Source of the DNA: Vesta saturnalis
Lineage: Eukaryota > Arthropoda > Insecta > Coleoptera > Lampyridae
DNA length: 64,000 nt
Assembly (NCBI GenBank): GCA_036346205.1
Contig: JARFJB010000097.1
Coordinates: 56,001-120,000, forward strand
Reading direction: 5' to 3'
In this document: piece by piece, positions 61,521 through 64,000 of the stretch
Numbering within the stretch: position 1 is the stretch's first letter
Layout of the letters: every line of letters begins with the position of its first letter
Notes under the pieces: generated by a model
What the model was told of the DNA's origin: nothing
Databases searched by the model: none
The model's input: the letters and a program-made list of their open reading frames with translations, nothing else
Made by a program: the position numbers and the translations under genes

Positions 61521-64000
61521 TTGTCACCGGCAAAATCTGCGTCACTGTAAACTTTCAACTCAGTATCTTCCCTTTGGTACGTAATACAACAATTCAGTGA
61601 TCCTCTCAAATACCTAAAAATTATTTTTACATTCATCCAATCCCAGTTGGATGGCTTCTCCATTGATCGCTGCCTTATTAACCGCAAATGCGATATCTGG
61701 TCGAGTTACTGCCGCTAAATAAGTAAGACACCCTATGGCTTCTCTGTACGGAACGTTTTTCGCAGCATTAAAGTCTTCCCTTCTTCACGATCTACTGGAG
61801 TTGAGAAAGGATTTGATTCGGCCATTCCAAATCTCACCAATATTTGCTTTGCATAAGCCTCTTGACTTACAGAAATGGAGCCATTCTCATGACATGTTAT
61901 TTTCATGCAAAGAAAATTTTCAATGAGCCCAAAGAAATTTGAAATTTCCGCTGTAGGTCATTCAAGAATTATTCAATTTCATTTTCATTGTTACCAACGA
62001 CCAAACCATCATCAACGTATATAGCAACATAGAGTAGACACGGATCAGCTGAACTCTTTTTCAGACCGACTTTCTTCATGAATTCAACAAACCTCTCTTT
62101 CCAGCAACGAGGTGCCTGTTTTAAACCACATAAGCTTCGTTTCAAGTAACACACCCAATCAGTACCATCTTCAAATCCATCAGGTTGTTCCAAATAAACA
62201 TCTTCTTGGAGTACACCATTCAGGAATGCCGTCTTAACATCAAATTATCAAATTGTTCCAATGTCATTTGTTTTGTGTCAGCTAAAGCAAGTAACATCCT
62301 AATGGTATCGTAGCGTGCCACTGGACTGAATGTCTCTTCGTAATCAATACCTTCTTGTTAGACAAACCCTTTCGCTAGCTTTAAATCGGATACTTCCATC
62401 ACATGAAAATTTGCGCCGCAAAACCCAGCGATTTTGTAAAATGTTCATATTGGGTGACTTGTCCACCAGCTCCCAAGTTTGATTTTATTTTAATAATTTT
62501 AATTCATCATACATAACAGACGTCCATTTTTGCTTATCATTTGATTGAACTGCTTCAGAATACGAATTTAGATCTGAATACTTATCCGACTGAATTTCAG
62601 ATAGATACAAATTCATCATCTACTATCCAATTCTGTTTTCTAACTTCACGCTTCACTTGTATGGTGTTCTTCTTAGTTGATGTTTTCTAACGGAATATCT
62701 TCTCTTCCTTCGATACAGATGCTATATTTTTAATTTCTTCTACTAGGTTCACTGTTTTCATTAACATTTTCTTGCTGTGTATCTTTATGTTTAACCTCTT
62801 CTGTTAAAGTAACATTAACATTTTTCTTCTTACTACATGCAGTTTGTGCTTCCTCCAATGCTATACCTACTGCTTTGTTTGAAACTACAAACTACTTCTG
62901 GTATGACTTTCACATCATGGCTAAGAATTACTTTTCTTTTAGAAGGAATCCATACTCTATATCCATCTTTGTCATTCACATAGCCTACAAGATATCCAAA
63001 AACTCCCTTGTGGTCAAACTTAAGTGAAAATTCTTAGGTACATGCACATAACACTGCGCTCCAAAAATCTTTACATGGTTAAGCTTACCCATTTATTTTT
63101 CATACCACAATTCGTAAGGGTATCATTAATAGACGATTTTCCAGTACGATTCAGTAAGCATGATGCTGTGTTACATGCCTCGGCCCATAATTCCTTCGGG
63201 AGTTTTGTCGGATTAAGCATCGAACAAGCTGCTTCGACTATTGTTCTATTTTCTGGTTCGACGACACCATTTTGTTGTGATGTGTATGGTGGCGTTATGA
63301 AGTACTCAATTCCTCGACTTTCTGACAGTTAAGAAACTTTCTTATTGTCAAATTCTTTACCTCCATCACAGCCTGAAGCCTTTTACATTCAAAAAAGTTT
63401 TAATTACTCCTACCACTTCACTTTTATGCTTTAAAAAGTACAGTCTCCGAAATTTACTAAAATCGTCCTTGAAATACACATAGTAACAAGCACCACCTAA
63501 TGAGACAATATTCTTCGGTCCATTCACATCTGTATGAATTAAATCACCAATGTTACTAGCTCGATTAGTACGTATTTTTAATGGCAAACGACGCATTTTA
63601 TCGTCTGCACATCCATCACAGAATTGTTCGTCACTATAATTTACATCAACGTTCATTCGTTTTAACATGTGCTTTACATGTTGCTTGTTTTGATGTTCAT
63701 GATACACCTGTAAAATGTCATTGTTACTAGTTAAGTTCACTTGCACTATTTGCTTTGGCTTTATGACATGCATATTCAAAACATACAACCCACTACAAAT
63801 GAAACCGTTCATCACAACACTATTACAGCTTAGATTACGAATTGTAACTTTTTAATTATCCATTGTTGTACTATAACCATTCTCTGCAGCTGCTTTCACC
63901 GAAAACAGATGAGCACTTGCATCAGGTACGTACAAAATATTTTTCAGCTCGGCATTAATCCATTCATTGTCATTTCGAATTTGAACTTTAATGATACCTT
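61521..64000 (-). pseudogene. Copia-type pol: integrase, RT and start of RNase H, running off the window
   Basis: Read on the minus strand from 64,000: GAG-pre-integrase zinc-binding region (HEHQNKQHVKHML, CDGCADDKMRRLP), integrase DLIHTDVNGPK and YYVYFKDDFSKF (63,366-63,815). Later come EQPDGFEDGTDWVCYLKRSL, YGLKQAPRCW-like CGLKQAPRCW and the catalytic IYVDDGLVVG (61,969-62,193). NWDWMNVKIIFRYLRG and YSDADFAGDKKTR (61,521-61,687) follow. Order integrase before RT identifies Copia. Multiple frameshifts. Confidence 0.88.

Overview
AT-rich animal DNA, almost certainly insect. It has one recognisable host gene with 46-219 bp introns and a very dense, old, nested load of transposable elements typical of insect genomes: Tc1/mariner with DD40-41D spacing, P element, piggyBac, hAT, several non-LTR clades, an R2-clade element, Copia and a Penelope-like element. 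Species cannot be read from the sequence; a beetle or another TE-rich insect is plausible.

Layout. 1-7,200: gene-free, with a 320-bp MITE carrying an 8-bp target duplication (1,557-1,876), a small tandem duplication, one copy of a hAT-end-like repeat and an inverted pair of diverged sequences. 7,218-9,186 (minus): a complete four-exon AIFM3-like gene (Rieske domain plus FAD/NAD oxidoreductase, 551 aa), the only intact host gene seen. 10,100-14,700: mariner-type foldback element, mariner 5' fragment, Penelope 3' fragment with a hammerhead-like motif, hairpin element and a non-LTR RT relic. 14,777-21,760: a plus-strand non-LTR retrotransposon split by a minus-strand one. 22,500-24,000: P-element relic with an intact THAP domain. 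24,600-32,900: three mariner-type elements, a GC-rich island with CCAAT and CRE sites, and a hAT relic. 32,860-36,150: duplicated microsatellite block and a long alternating purine-pyrimidine tract. 37,690-40,903 (minus): R2-clade element outside rDNA.

42,100-58,450 is the most structured part. Two direct 2.6-kb copies of a Mutator-type transposase plus YqaJ exonuclease element, each with an antisense tRNA-like gene, flank an 11-kb nest. In the nest a minus-strand non-LTR element (SGNH-type ORF1, then EN/RT) is split by a piggyBac element (TTAA sites, matching 14-bp TIRs). The piggyBac is split by a Penelope-like insertion with RT and GIY-YIG domains and hammerhead ribozyme motifs. That insertion forms a 6.5-kb inverted repeat and contains an inverted copy of 1.4 kb of its own flanking DNA.

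58,454-64,000: mostly unassigned sequence, one possible orphan exon, then two degenerate Copia pol fragments joined through a short GC-rich filler.

Nearly every coding segment except the AIFM3-like gene and a few short domains is broken by stops or frameshifts, so the window is best read as one mitochondrial or membrane oxidoreductase gene beside a TE graveyard. All family assignments come from reading motifs by eye; no searches were run.
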